Below are positions 1 through 12,276 of a stretch of DNA of 64,000 bases, one piece after another. Location of the stretch: NCBI GenBank assembly GCA_948099385.1, contig CANUEZ040000129.1, forward strand, positions 8,314,501-8,378,500, given 5' to 3'. Source of the DNA: Fasciola hepatica. Taxonomy: Eukaryota; Platyhelminthes; Trematoda; Plagiorchiida; Fasciolidae. The position numbers were made by a program, and so were the translations under genes. Under the pieces are notes generated by a model. The model was given only the letters and a program-made list of their open reading frames with translations. It made no database searches and was not told the origin of the DNA. Numbering within the stretch: position 1 is the stretch's first letter; every line of letters starts with the position of its first letter.

Positions 1-660
1 CTGATGCGTCCCTCGGAAAGTAAAACGATCCTCGTGAGAAACAGGTCCCCTCTTGTCCTTCTGTATTATATACCGCACAGAATTTTGTAGAGCAGTCTGT
101 CTGAGTGTCATGCCGAATAGCCGTCTTACATGCTTCGTAGCGTTCCACTGGATCCTCTGCCTGTCGAGGACGCTTCGTCTGGGAGCTGAAGGACGAGCCT
201 GGAATTTTATCTCGAAGTCCGGTGAGACCAGTGTAAAAAGGTATTTTTGGGCTTTTCCGGTGTTAACGTACCTGGTAGTCTGCTGATTTGGTTGATCCCT
301 CACTTGGCTTCGCGAACCAGGAAGCTGCGGTTTTAGGTCCGGGACAGGTCATCTGCAGTGACCATACCCAGGTCTCTTTCCTGTGTAACCCAAAGCAGTA
401 AGCCACCTCCTGTTGGGTATTCATTCGTCCGATGGCCTACTCGATTCATGAACTTGAATTTGGCTCTATTGAGTGACAAGCCACAGCAGAATGACCACTG
501 GACCATATGGTTAGTTTCAGCATACAAAAATTCTTTTTCTATTTCCGTCGAAATATTTCGACAGATGTTCACGTCATCATGGTACACAAAGATATTTTTT
601 CTACCCTAGGGGAGACGGTTCACAAAGACCTGGGTCAGTATGGACCCCTAAAGCACTCCG
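1..660 (-). pseudogene. LINE reverse transcriptase remnant (CR1-like)
   Basis: Conceptual translation on the minus strand between about 660 and 333 gives a decayed non-LTR reverse transcriptase. It shows a YHDD in place of the catalytic YADD/FADD box near 583, followed by a segment with LSLNRAKFKF and a later ERDLGM motif, the order seen after the active site in CR1/Jockey-type reverse transcriptases. Upstream of YHDD, the fragment VNRLPRVEKIS resembles the segment just before motif C. Frames break repeatedly and no start is present, so this is a dead 5'- and 3'-truncated copy. The part from 333 to 1 may be its continuation (RT thumb region) but I cannot show that. Clade assignment is an inference from motif style only. 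Confidence 0.6.
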
Positions 661-1227
661 CTGTGTGCTCGATGTGTACCGGACAGCTTTCCTTTCAACG
701 CGATCCTGACTATTCAGTAGGCTGTTTGGTCCGACTTCCAAGTAACCACAGAGACCGGGGGAAACTTATTTTGGCAAACTGAGCTCCAAAAGTGGTAAAA
801 GCCATAGAAAAGCCGAAGTAAAACGAATGAAATAATAAAGAACTTGAGTTTCGGGGATTATCAGCTTCCGAATTCAATTAAAGGATCGGCTTTCGAGCCA
901 CAGTGAGTTTGACAGTCGGTCTTGAATAGCGGTCAGGGTAGGTTGGATGCTTCAGCAAAGAGTACTTAAGAACAAATCGCTCAGTCAAGTAGACGACCGC
1001 CCTAACCTCCACCAATGTTAGACTATTTTTCGAGCGGCTACCGTAGCATTCGCATGGCTTTTGTAAAATAGTTTACAGAAAGGAATGCGTCGTCCAATTT
1101 TTCTCAAAACTGTTTCGATCGAAATGAACTTTAAAAGGCCTACTGAAAGACTATGAGACGTACTGGAACAAGACCACATGGAGTCTCGGGAAAATGTCAC
1201 GTGTGAAACCAACTGGAAGCCTTGTGA
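661..1227. other. no recognisable feature
   Basis: Short broken reading frames only. I see no motif, repeat or RNA gene that I can support. Confidence 0.4.
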
Positions 1228-2345
1228 ATGAACACCGCCCAGTTAAAAGAGAACGGCGCGCAACAGAGATACGTTCTCGCTCAATTAGATGAGGAACAAA
1301 GAACCACACTCGATCAGTTTGCTGAAGATATAATTACAAAACGATTCAATAAGAATCTCGCCAAACTACAAGACATGCTAAACAAGGAGAACCCAGATTC
1401 ACTACACTAGTTAATCCAGGAAGGCATGCGCATAACGTCACTCTTTTTTGGATACATCAGCTTTGAGAGTATTATAACTAGGACTGAATTTTGTAGCCTG
1501 CCTCTAAGAAAGATCAACTAGAGGTGAGGGTGTGGTTTGAAAACTTACTTGCTCGAACCTGTTCATCGGCAGCCACATCACAGCAAGCGACGGATGATTT
1601 CAAAACCACATTAGTTGACTCTCTTCAGAAACATCCTCCAGCCCGGAGGAACAGCAGAAGTATTCTAAACGATGGAAGCAAAGAATGATTGGGCATAATA
1701 AGGAAAGAAAATTACAATGACTCTTCGGGTCCAGAGAAACAATTTGGGGTTCTCTCTATGAATCGCGCACATTATGATGCTAAGGTGAATGATATACTGA
1801 AGGTTTCGGGAAATTTCAAGGAACCGGAAACAGAAAAGGACAAAACAGAAGCATTTAAAGAGCAGTTAACCGAAGCTGTGAACTCAGTAAGAATTTAACG
1901 TCACCCCCACACAACCATAGTGGAGCTGCGACTAACTAGCACCATAATTCCTCAAGCCCAAGGGCTGCCAGTCTTAAAACAAGGAATAAAATTGGTGCTT
2001 GCACTTGACATGAGCGCACCTCCGTATTGTTTTTTTGCACGACGGATCAAAGGTTTGCTCACACCGGTGTTTTTTTCGAGCGGGGGAGTTACCCACCAAA
2101 ACTTGAAGACACTTTTCGGTTCTTGTAACTGAGTAGCAACCAACTTGTCGGGGAACTAATAAAGGCCTCCTTGGACGTGAAGTCTTTGTTTGCCAAAGTT
2201 CTGATTCTAAGAATGGTCGATTATTTGCACAATTTCGCGGAGGAACGAGAGGCTTACGTCGGCTTTCCAGTAACCAACGCAGATGTGATGGCGTGGAGGC
2301 TGGTCGAGCGGGAGATGGCTAGGTTCAGGTAGCGATTGTAAGATT
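1228..2345 (+). pseudogene. Penelope-like element reverse transcriptase remnant
   Basis: Reading in successive frames on the + strand recovers pieces in the order found in Penelope-like reverse transcriptases: a GLNF box near 1482, FENLLA near 1538, FKTTLVDSLQ near 1600, a clear MNRAHYDAKVNDILK block at about 1758-1802, a degenerate GLP..KQGIKL segment near 1965-1990, LDMSAPPYC near 2005-2032, and VDYLHNFAEE near 2216-2245. In the family these correspond to the N-terminal region, the HYDxK block, the YGLPKxHK region and the following RT motifs. At least three frameshifts and several stops separate them. No GIY-YIG endonuclease domain is visible, so it may be truncated or too decayed. The small frame at 1228-1410 is probably the N-terminal part of the same protein, with less certainty. 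Confidence 0.65.
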
Positions 2346-3559
2346 GCGCGTCTGCGACTGAATTTTCAACACAGGGGATAAAGTATATCCTTCTAGATGT
2401 CTGAACTGTCTGGGTGAGTTTCACTCCTTGGTGACTTGCAATACGTGAAAGATTCCTTGTGGTTGGCGTAGACCGTAAACTCGCTTACCCATGAGGTGTG
2501 CTCAAATAGGCAAAACCAAAATTTGAATTGAAAGTAATACGAAGGGGAGGGAACTGAAACGAAATCCAAAGGACATAAGAAAGTGATGGTGGAATGAATG
2601 AAGGAACGAGAAGATTGGAAGAAACTTAACTCATTGTTGATTATCGGTAAGGTGAAATCGGGAAACGAAAACTGAATTCGAATAGGGAAGAGCCAATTTT
2701 AGTGAAACTCGAGAAATAGGGAAAAAGCCAATGGACGGGAAGGGGAAAACAATGGAATATAAAGAGTCGGAAACCTAAGTCGTGTAAGCCGAACGGCCGA
2801 ATAAAACTACGCGATATGTTACCAGGCGCGGGAATTCTGCTCTCTCAGACATATTCAACGAGCATCTTCTCTTACACCGTCACACCCATGTCAACGTCAT
2901 ACAGCCCTCTCACACTCTAATGGTCCGAAACCAGATGGTTTATGGCCCGTAGGTAATCAAAAGACATTATGTATAACTCGGTACAGGTGGGACCCTCCAT
3001 TAGTTTCCTCACTTTGGTAGCGTTTAAAAGTGGTTTTTAAGCAGAGGGTACCTGATCTGTGTTGCGTGGAACGGAACGCACCTTGGGTGAATTATAAAGG
3101 CAAGCTCTAGCGAGAGAACCCTGAGCTTCTGGGTACCTCTTCCACTCATGGATAGGGATAGAAACTGATTGGGCCATAGTTCATACGACTAAGGTTGTTG
3201 CACCATGCGCCAGAGAACAGTCCCCGCTATGTTCCTTGACTTTGTTTCTTTCCAGATTTTCTATGAACACGAAGAAAGACACGGTAGTCTAAGCCAGACC
3301 AAGGCACGAGACCACTCCAGCACGGCGCAAGAAATCTAGGATGTATGTATATATATTCCAAAATCTGGAATAAGCTGCCCCTTAGCTTACGCAGTGCCTC
3401 CTCAATGTTCGCTTTTAGGCGCGCACTTTTATCATACTTAACAGTCCCCAATTCCATATTGCTCACCAATGAGCTCGTCTCCGCCGACCTGGCCTTTGAA
3501 AGAGGTCTCACACTGTAACTCTACTACCTCTGCGTCACAAGCCACTAGGTACACCCCGC
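2346..3559. other. unassigned; purine-rich stretch 2510-2780
   Basis: No coding frame that I recognise. A + strand purine-rich stretch with many GAA/GGA runs lies at about 2510-2780. A frame of 94 codons on the minus strand at 3227-3511 has no motif I know and is probably chance. Confidence 0.35.
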
Positions 3560-3951
3560 GAACTAAGGCCATTGCCTTCACTGATCCACAGCGAACCTAC
3601 CGCCCGCCATCTTAAGGTAACCCTATCGCTCACCCACGTTCATCTCTTATCCATCATATTCACTTTTTTTCTCCTCAGTATCCGTTGATTCTCAGCTGGG
3701 GCACACCCAGACTGCGCTTCTCTATCCCTTTTCCCTCTCCAGTGATCCCCGCTGACGGCCAACCACTTCGGGCACTGTACTTACCATCTCCCTGGCTGGT
3801 GCACCTGGATAATATTGCTACACGGTCGTCTACCACTTGCTGTTTCCGTTGGCTCTCCTGTCCATGGTCTCACGGCTTGGTCAATTGTTCCTGGTTCACG
3901 CACCCCCATCGCGGTCGTTTTGTCCCCTGTACAATTATCCATGATCACTCG

Positions 3952-4150
3952 TGCCACTCCTAACAGTGCGGGGCGCGGTCAGATCCACCGCTATGTCCGG
4001 CGCACATCGGGCGTGCAGGCCGTCTGCAACGATGTGCGAGCGCAACTAGACTGGTGGATCACACCTCCTGCGTTAACTTCACGAAGTGTTTTTCAGGTTG
4101 GGTGCCCAGCGCACGGCCAGTCCCACCCACTAGCACCGGTTGCGGATGGC
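3952..4150 (+). repeat. R1 repeat core, copy A
   Basis: Core of the unidentified repeat. It begins around CCTAACAGTG, has GGTCAGATCCACCG and CCGGCGCACATCG near 3978-4009, then GTCTGCAACGATGTGCG. Aligned by eye to copies B and C. This copy diverges after about 4045, where B and C still share GGATTG-ACCCCGTCACCAG. Confidence 0.55.
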
Positions 4151-5371
4151 ACGCCCTAACTTTTCTTGAACTACCGAATCCAATGCTGTCGGTTGAAAAT
4201 TGCATGCTCTTAATCGTTTTTCCGCCACAGCTTGTTCACCTATAGCTCTTATCATCTGTCTCCACTTCCCGTTTTTGTCGCCCTACCACGGTATGCACAC
4301 CTTCCCGTTTTGTCCCCCCTCCTATTGCCTCTCTCTACATCAACTTTCACTGCTTTGAGTCACTATCGTCCTAACCACTCTTCTCTGTCGACACTCGCCA
4401 ATAACTCTTTTCCCACCTGCCGTCATTGCTGGCTTCTATCATCTATGCGCTTGGTGTTACCCTCTGCTCAGAACGCCCATTGGTAGCTTCCTTAAACCTG
4501 TCGCACTGTAAATCCCTCCTCGTGCCCCATGCCATGATGCACCAACCGCACCCGCACTCATGCCCAATCGGCATATTAGAAAAAACCGCTCCAAACTTCG
4601 CATCTTTTACAGTCGTATTTATTATCTAATCACCACCACCATATCTTCCTCACTTGGCCCCGCGATTCCTCTGCGGTTCTTTCCAGTGTCTTGATTAGTA
4701 TCCACCTGTTCAATTGTCTGCCGGCACACAGCTCTCCAGCTCCATTGCCCCAACTCCTTTGCGCATTCATTTTTTGTGGCCTATTTGCTCTATTACTGGT
4801 CCACTTATCTCGGGGCTTCCCGCTTCCTTGTCCGCCTCCTTCGTGTTTCATCTGCAGTAAAATGATCTGATTGGTGATTACTTACCTGTGTCTCCTCGGT
4901 CATTGCTTTCATCCCTTGATCCGTTTATTGCTCGCTACAGGCATTTTTCTGTACCTTCCAGTGTGGTCCGCTTTTCCATGTTCCACCATTGTAATGACAA
5001 CGTTACGTCGTGACGTTCTTTTACAGTTCCAAATTGTTTGACCCGTCACTACCCGATTCCTCTCGTCCGTCACTACATCTCGCACCTGCATTGATCAAAT
5101 AATTAGACCCATTCTTACCTGTTTTCCTTGATCCTGTCTTTCATCTTCACCCTTCCATGAACTGCTCCTAACAGTCTTCATCACTTCTCTGCTTCCGCAT
5201 TCTATTTTTCTCTCCGTTGGGCTGCCACGTGAACTTGTCATGAAGTTAATCCACCACGATATTCCAAAGTTAATCCTAGAACCAATTGATCTAACATTAC
5301 CTACTCCTCCTATTGACTGATGATTTCTTTCTAGGACCCCATTGTGATTGCTCCTGCTTTTCTTAAACCTA

Positions 5372-5404
5372 TATATATATAATAAATCTATATATATATA
5401 TATA
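5372..5404. repeat. (TA)n simple repeat
   Basis: Runs of alternating T and A (TATATATATA, interrupted by AATAAATC) inside the pyrimidine-rich repeat. Confidence 0.9.
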
Positions 5405-6112
5405 AACCTACGCATATATATCTATGTGCACGCGCTCTGCATCTTGCAGTTCCTCACCTGCCATTTCTCTTGCTATCATCCCAACGACCGTCATCATAGG
5501 CATCCATCAACTCTACATCTGTGCCTCACATCTACCGTATCCAACCCTTCCAAATCGTTTTTGTCATCTGATCATCCCTCTACTTCTTGCATTGCTCGCT
5601 GCCTGTTTTACGGTGAGTTTTGTGTCCTGTCCGCCGACAATTCACTGCAAAGTACCAATGCTTCATTGTCATCTAATCCATTGCAGTGCACCTCACCTTT
5701 TTCTCCATCGTTCCTCGCTGCTGCAGTTCTTTATACCGATTTCCAGCCTTTCTCATGTTAACCAGTCTGCCTCCATGTGTATTTGCCCTGGACCAGCCAT
5801 TCAGTCCACCTGACCTTGAATTTCAAACTCACCGGGCGTCTATTCAAATCCGCTCTTGAGCTCATTTAAACTCCACGCAATCTCTATGGTGTGCATACGT
5901 TTATACTATTTTCATCCTACCTTATTCCTTCTTCTGAGCCTTTTTATCCAATATTTCCATGAGAGTCTCCATATTTTCATGAATTATATCTGTCCATTCC
6001 ATCACCTGTATCTACATAGCAGTCACAACATTGGGTAAAAAATCATTATTTTTACCATTCTTTTGTTTTTTACTCATGGGATCCAATACACCGTATCTGC
6101 GGAAGAAGGGGT

Positions 6113-7072
6113 TTATTGACCACCCGTCAGCGGTTGGAAGTCAGTGGTGTTGGCTGTGTCGCGGGCTAAGACAGGACGTCCGGGCAGCCGTGACTTCGTC
6201 ATTGGTAAGGTCGGCGTATGGGACGCCAGAGGCATGAGTGCTATTCCTGAAGAACTCAATATGGGGACATCAGACGGAATGGGTTCAGTTAGAGAAGCCG
6301 CTTCGGGTTTTTCCATGGTCCACGACGAATGTGTTCTCAAGGCGGCTTATGGATCTGTGGGGGCCAGAGTAGGCAGGACGTAGGGGATCATGTGCCTCTG
6401 TCCTAAGGGAAACGTGCGCGCAGAATTGGGGTATGGGTGTACGTAAGCCGTCGTAATTTGTTCGCGGATAGTGGGAAGGTGTACCTCATGCACCTGATGC
6501 GTTAGCTTGGTGGAGTATTCAGCCCAGACAAAGGGTACGATGGGCTTTGGGGCCAGAAAGCCAAAACCCTCAACCGGGTGGGATTTCAAATGATGTGGCT
6601 TGTAGATAAGTCTTAAGAGCTTCGCGCAACCTGAAAGTATTAGCGGTAGTGGTTCCCGCCAGTCTGGGTTTTTGTGAGCTGCTGAGGCTGCCTTGAGTTG
6701 CGGAGGGAAACTTTAAACCATTCCGTTTAGTTGGCTGGCGGCAGGCGGTGGCATGAATGCGAAGGTTCCCTCGAAATGCGAGCCGCGGTCTGTGGTAGCT
6801 TTGACTCGACAGACAAATGCTGCCACCCAGTGTTCCAAGAAAGCTTGGGCGACTGTTTCGCTAGGTGCATTGTACGAAAGTACAGCCAAAGGACATCTAA
6901 TGAAACGACCTACACAAGTGAGCAGATATATGCTATTTTTTGGCGGGGGCAATGGCCCCACTAGGTCAATATGCATGTGTTGAAAACGTGAGTCCAAAGC
7001 TGGAAATTTTGGTGATGGACCTTTTGTGTAGCTTTGCACTTTTGGCTGTTAACACTGGATGCAGGTACGGGC
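6113..7072 (-). pseudogene. gypsy-1 integrase, 3' half (minus strand), split by BEL-1
   Basis: Minus-strand reading from 7072 downward gives the integrase of a Ty3/gypsy element: the second half of the zinc-binding region (CIQC then QPKVQ), then HIDLVGPLPPP (first catalytic Asp), ATTDRGSHFEG (second catalytic Asp), then NGMV followed by TAA at 6715-6713 exactly where the catalytic Glu codon is expected. After that come frameshifted pieces with PDWREPLPL, a chromo-like C-terminal region at 6589-6347, and a pol tail near 6200-6160 similar to that of gypsy-2 (SRLPGRPVLARD). The N-terminal half of the zinc region lies at 20249-20500, beyond the BEL nest. The element is dead. I found no convincing 3' LTR or polypurine tract below 6113. 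Confidence 0.8.
7068..7072. repeat. target-site duplication of BEL-1, left copy (CGGGC)
   Basis: The five bases CGGGC directly precede the BEL-1 5' LTR and recur at 20244-20248 directly after its 3' LTR. Five-base duplications are typical of BEL/Pao integration. Confidence 0.9.
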
Positions 7073-7449
7073 TGTAACGACCGGTCGTGGAAAAATCCCC
7101 TAAAACCTTTGCGATCCAGCGTTTTTCTTAACTTCACTCACTTGCCTACACTATTGACATGTCTTTACGAACTGCTTGTTTTTATGGACCAATTTTTGTT
7201 TGTTCGTGCCCAGAACGCTACTTGGTCATATCCTTGTTCTGGACCTACGTGACTCACGTGCTCCTTGCTCGCACGCCGCAATTCGGTTTCTCGCTTGTTG
7301 AGTCCTCGTGATCTCATTATTGAGGTTTGTATTTTTTTGGTGTCATTTTTCATTCGATAACCTAGTATCGTGGATTATCACGGATAATCGCCTCTTGATT
7401 TCGGGATCCGTTGCGAATTTGCACATGCTTTCCTCAGATATGTGTTACA
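7073..7449 (+). repeat. BEL-1 5' LTR
   Basis: 377 bp, starting TGTAACGACC and ending ATGTGTTACA, so terminal TGTAAC...GTTACA inverted ends. Matches 19867-20243 with six differences. Related to but well diverged from the BEL-2 LTRs. It should carry promoter and polyadenylation signals; I do not mark them. Confidence 0.93.
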
Positions 7450-7489
7450 ATACTCAATAGATCAATTTGGAACCAGAAAAACACGCAAA

Positions 7490-8992
7490 ATGCCAACGAA
7501 ATTATCAAATATATTGGAATCTGGACAAGACGTAATACGGCAAGTCACTGGAGAGGTTTTGAGTACATTTGATTCTTCAAGTAATGTTAGATCGCCTAGT
7601 CCTGTCAGTGCTAGCTCATGTGTTAATGAAGGCAGTATGGTTTGTAGGGATGTTTATTTATATAGGCTGAGAATACCAGACCTAGAACAACAGTTGTCAT
7701 CGGCTAGACAACAGGCCCAGGAAGCAGAAAAGAAGTGTATACTGAAAGAGCGTGAGCATGAGACCAGCGACTAGGACACTTCCGATAGGTCAGGGTGCAA
7801 TAAGATAGGGAACCCCATGCCGGTAGCCGACTACAAACCACCATCGATCCATTTTCCAAGAGCGGAACTAACGTTTTCTTCTGGCAATCTGAACACTACT
7901 ACAAGTTTGTCAAGCAGTTCGAGACGTTTGTTGAAAATAAGGTTACCGACCCCGGGCAAAGGCTTCTCTACCTGACTCACTACTGTCGAGGCCGAGCAAG
8001 GGAAGCTATTGTTGGGTGTACCATGCCCGACCCGGAAAAAGGCTACACAAGAGCAAGGAAGATTCTAAGGGACTTGTTTGGCCAATCGTTCAAAGTGGCC
8101 CGTAACCTAATAGAGGGCGTGATGGTAGAGGCAAAGAGAGCCAAGAACGACATCTACACGGTGGCCGACCTGGTGATTAAGATGCAGAACTGCTCAATAG
8201 CCCTCGACCATTTAGGTTACAGGGCCGACCTAGATGCCATGCACACTTTGGAAAGCATAGTCCGTCACCTCTCTCCCGAACTACAGGGTCGGTGGGCGGA
8301 AGAAGCTGAACGGATAACCCGAAGCGACCGAGAGGCTAACTTCGAAGACCTGACCGAATACTTGGACAGCAAACCAAGATAGTCGACGGCAGGTTCGGCC
8401 GACTTATCCGGGACAGCAACCGGGCAAACAAGCCCAGTACTAGTCAGGCTCAAACCCCTGCACGGGAACATCCAAAATACCAAACTCGGACCAATGCGCA
8501 CGCCATCTCACGCGATGCCATGGAGCAACCAAAATGCAGATCCTGTAGTGCTAGCCATGGACAACGAGAATGTCCTAAGTTCGGCAACGCCACAATAGAC
8601 GAACGGTGGTGAATGACGAGGATGGCAGGAGCAAGTTTTATTTGTCCCAACACCACGCACCGAGCAGCAGCTTGTAAGGCAAGGAACCGATGTGGTTACG
8701 AGGACTGCACGGGCAGACATCATCAATTGCTGCACTAGGCGTGAGTAACTTTGCCGAGGCGAGTGCCAAGCCCAGCGTTATTTGTTCCACTTCTCGGTCT
8801 GCCAGTAAACCGGTACGTTTAGGCGTAGTTGCCATGGGAGTAGTGACCCCAACGGGGATGGTCAAAGCTTTGGCTTTCGTCGACAGTGGATCGGACACTA
8901 CGCTAGTGAAAGAGCGGTTTGCCGACAAACACCGACTCGCTAAACGTGCGACGTCGTTGGCAGTGAGCACGGTGGGCGGAAAACACAGGTAA
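7490..8992 (+). pseudogene. BEL-1 gag and N-terminal protease (broken)
   Basis: Starts at an ATG at 7490 in the context GCAAAATGCC, the same relative site as in BEL-2 (7490 + 18382 = 25872). The N-terminus has a leucine-rich coiled-coil region (LEQQLSSARQQAQEAE), followed by the DUF1759-type gag segment (about 7900-8380: YLTHYCRGRAREAI, then GYTRARKILRDLFGQ), degenerate zinc knuckles and the protease box FVDSGSDTTLV near 8878. Breaks: TAG at 7772-7774, a one-base deletion near 7870 relative to BEL-2, TAG at 8380-8382, further frame changes around 8400-8750, and the final frame stop TAA at 8990-8992. About 75-85 percent similar to BEL-2 up to about 8867, then nearly identical. Confidence 0.85.
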
Positions 8993-11900
8993 TGACTGCC
9001 GGTAGATTAAGGCTGCAACTCATCTCTCTAGACACTAACGAGGAAATTGAACCAACGGAGTCATTCACATTAGCGAATCTCCCCGTGCGAGCACCAAGGT
9101 CGGTCAACGCAATCTTTACTAGGTGGCCCCACCTTCAGGAGGTAACCGTTGTAGACTGGGAAGATGATTAAATGGATCTCCTCATCGGATGCGACGTGCC
9201 AGAGGCTTATTGGGTACTTGACTAGAGAGTGGGCGGCCGCCAGGCACCTTATGCCGTACGCACGGCTCTGGGATGGATGTTATGCGGTCCAGTAGGGGGA
9301 CGCGGTTCCGTGAATTACTTATCCGCCGAAACGGACTGCATAGAGTATCATCTGCAACGGCTGTATGAAAAGGAGTTTCATGACATTGGAGACGAAAGAC
9401 CGACGTTGTCTCAAGAGGATCACTTCGCTCTACAAACGGTGCGGCAAGGCTCTAGAGGCCTCAAAAAACAGTTCGAGGTTCCCCTCCCATGGCGCACACC
9501 GGACGACCCGTGGACTGACAACAGAAATTATGTTCTCCAACGATTACTACGACTAAAAGAACGCTTCATTCGAGACCAGAATCTGTGGGAACGATACGCG
9601 GATTTGATGAAGCGAAAGGAGGCCCTCGGTTACGTTGAAAAGGTGCCTGTGAACACCGACAGCAAAAGGGGTATCTGGTATCTGCCTCACCATCTGGTTA
9701 TCAACCCCAAGAAACCCAATAAACTGCGGGTGGTTTTCGACTGTGCGGCCAAGTTTCAGGGCAAGTCGTTAAACGATCGCCTACTACAGGGGCCTGACTG
9801 GACCACACCACTGATCGATGTTATGTGCCGCTTCAAAAAGGGTGAAGTGGTCTTGTCCGCCCATATTAAGGAAATGTTTCATCAGGTAAAATACCGGTTG
9901 GAGAGCGAGATGCGTTGCTTTTCCTGTGGTGGGAAGAGAACGAGCGGGACAACTCAGTGGTAAATTATAGGATGACCGTCCACCCCTTCGGAGCCGTGTC
10001 GTCACCGTTTTGTGCAAACTACGCCCTTCGGAAAGCCGCGAACAAATATGGAGATCTAGTCAGCCGGTCGGTGATAGATGGCGTCAGCAGAAACTTCTAC
10101 GTCGACGACTACCTTGGGTCATTCGATGATATAGAATCAGCTCTAGCACAGATCAGAGGCCTGACAAAATTGCTGGAAGAGGGCGGCTTCCATCTAACAA
10201 AATGGATGTCGAACGCTTCAGAAGTGCTGAAGGTCATCCCGTATCACGAAAAGGCCGAAAGGGTAAGAGATTTGGACGGCTCTCCACTTCCTATCGAGCG
10301 CACTTTAGGGATACAATGGGACGCGGAAACGGACGATTTTGTTTTCGAACTGAACGTTCCCGAGCTGCCAATAACCTTTCGTGGCATACTATCTGCCGTC
10401 TCAAGTTTGTTCGACCCGCTCGGTTTTGTCTCACCATGGCTGCTACCCGAAAAGACCTCACTGCCGCCGCTGTGCCGTAAGGAAGTTGATTGGGACCAGT
10501 CACTGGACCGAGGGGACCGGCTGGACTGGGAAGAATTTCTGAACACCTTGAAGAAATTAGGGGACATAAGAATCCCACGATGTTTGACTCCTGGCCATAC
10601 GACACGGACTGGAGAACTACATGCTTTTTCCGATGCATCCGAAGTTGGTTATGGGGCTGTAGTGTACGGACGATGGTGCACAGGAGATGGACAATATACT
10701 ACGAGGATCCTGTTCGCCAAAGCCCGCGTTGCTCCACTGAAGTCGGTCTCAATCCCACGCCTTGAACTCAGCGCAGCCGTGTTAGCAGTCAGGGTGGTGC
10801 AAGCTGTGAAGAGATGTTTCGATCTGTACATTTGGTCGGTGAGCTTCTGGACGGATTCAACGATAGTACTTTACTACATTAACGGCGTTCGGAGCCGGTT
10901 TAGTACTTTCGTCGCTAACCGGCTCACGATTATCCACGATGAATCAACCATGAACCAGTGGAAGCATGTAAGGTCTGGCGATAATCCGGCCGATCTGTGC
11001 TCCCGAGGTGCGAACAACTTCAGGCAACTGGACACGTGGACGAGAGGGCCAAACTTCCTGCAATTGCCCAAACAGGACTGGCCCGTGTTCGAATTAAAAC
11101 CCCTACGGAATTGGAACTGGAGATCAAAGGCGTAGTGATAGCGGCCAACGTCGTCGAAGACACATCTTTTCTATCGCGACTGGTCAGGTTTTCTTCCTGG
11201 GTGAAGAAACTTGATGCATGAGTTTGGTTGGCCGGGTTCAAGAGAAATTTACTAGTCATGAAAGGGCTACGGCCCTCAGGCCGGATACGGGTCTGCTCGA
11301 TAAGTCCCGATGAGCTACAAGTCGCAGAATACGATAATTTCAGAATGATACAACGCGAGGCTTTCGCCCAAGAGCTCGAGAGGGCGTAAGAAGTGGGACC
11401 AATCAACAAAGAAATATCATCTCCAAGAGGCGAGCTGAAGCGTTTAAACCCCAAACAAATTGATGGACTCATGCGGGTGGATGGTAAGCTGGCCAACGCC
11501 CATCTGAACTTCAACACAAAGTATCCTAAACTGCCGCCTGCGAGACAGCCTGTAGTAGAGCTAATTATCCAACACGTCCACACCGTAGAGGGACATACCG
11601 GAGAGAGTCACATGACGAGCGTCAACCGAAAGCACCTCTGGTGGCTGACAGGACGAGAGACTGTAAAACGCGTAATCCGACGTTGTGTGCAATGTAGGAG
11701 ACGCAATGCCACGGCGGGCAAACAACTCATGGCCCCACTACCAGAATGCAGGGTGACTGCGAGCTGGTGGCCAATTAGTGACCACGGGTTGGACTATTTC
11801 GGGCCCTTGTGGATCAAGTGTGGGGAGAGATTAGAAAAGCGGTATGGATGTATCATGACGTGCATGAAATCACGTGCGGTACACCTAGAAGTCGCACATT

Positions 11901-12276
11901 CGATGACGACCGATACTTTCCTGCGGACCTTGCGGAGATTTATCAACCAAGGAGGCGTGCCGGCCGATATATACTCAGATAATGGGTCGAACTTTGTGGG
12001 CGCTCAACGGGAATTGCAGCGTTGGCACAAGAACATAAACAGGGACGAACTGCAGAATCGAACCGTGGCCTACGGCATACGATGGCATTTCAACCCCCTA
12101 CAAGCCAGTCACCGAGGCGGCATATGGGAACGCATGATCCGGTCCGCCAGACGGATATTGCTGTCGATCATGGAGCAGCAGCCGCCCGACGACGAGACGC
12201 TGAACACCGTCATGACTGAGGTGGAGGGAATTCTGAACAACCGCCCCCTGGTTCCTGCAATGACTGGCGCCCCCAC
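8992..12276 (+). pseudogene. BEL-1 pol: protease end, RT, RNase H, integrase (broken, truncated by BEL-2)
   Basis: Begins with ATG at 8992 overlapping the previous stop by one base (TAATG). Pieces in order: protease second half with LLIGCDVPEA near 9180; RT with AHIKEMFHQV near 9865-9895, where the motif A catalytic Asp is His; a one-base frame loss near 9910; RT motif C YVDDYLGS near 10096; RNase H (AFSDASEVGYG, PRLELSAA, WTDSTIVLYY); a frameshift near 11093-11105; stops TGA 11219-11221 and TAA 11387-11389; integrase zinc region (H..H then CVQCRRR) and DDE residues (HGLDYFGP, SDNGSNFVGA, GGIWERM). BEL-1-only stops lie at 9168-9170 and 9223-9225. The coding frame stops at 12276 where BEL-2 begins and resumes at 18807. 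Confidence 0.88.
12272..12276. repeat. target-site duplication of BEL-2, left copy (CCCAC)
   Basis: CCCAC directly precedes BEL-2 and recurs at 18802-18806 directly after it. Deleting BEL-2 with one copy restores a continuous pol frame in BEL-1 (Pro-Thr-Asn-Leu across the join), which confirms the insertion site. Confidence 0.93.

Larger units (their letters stand above)
3560..6060 (+). repeat. pyrimidine-rich dispersed repeat, copy A (contains R1 core)
   Basis: About 2.5 kb with strong strand asymmetry: the + strand is rich in C and T and poor in G from about 4160 to 6060, with many small overlapping open frames but no recognisable protein. The segment at about 3952-4150 (R1 core) matches two other places in the window, 56360-56570 on the + strand and a split copy on the minus strand (50395-50341 joined to 40050-39800). 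The shared landmarks are CGCGGTCAGATCCACCG and CCGGCGCACATCG in this copy. The composition and the repeated core suggest a transposable element family of unknown class. Confidence 0.5.

Noticed and set aside
4909..5415. Minus-strand open frames as possible host exons
   Set aside because: They lie in a low-complexity pyrimidine-rich repeat, where long antisense frames arise by chance. No motif, splice pattern or homology.
11093..11105. Programmed frameshift at AAAACCCC between BEL RNase H and integrase
   Set aside because: The run does not fit the X XXY YYZ pattern in the required phase, and other nonsense codons follow nearby, so decay is the simpler reading.
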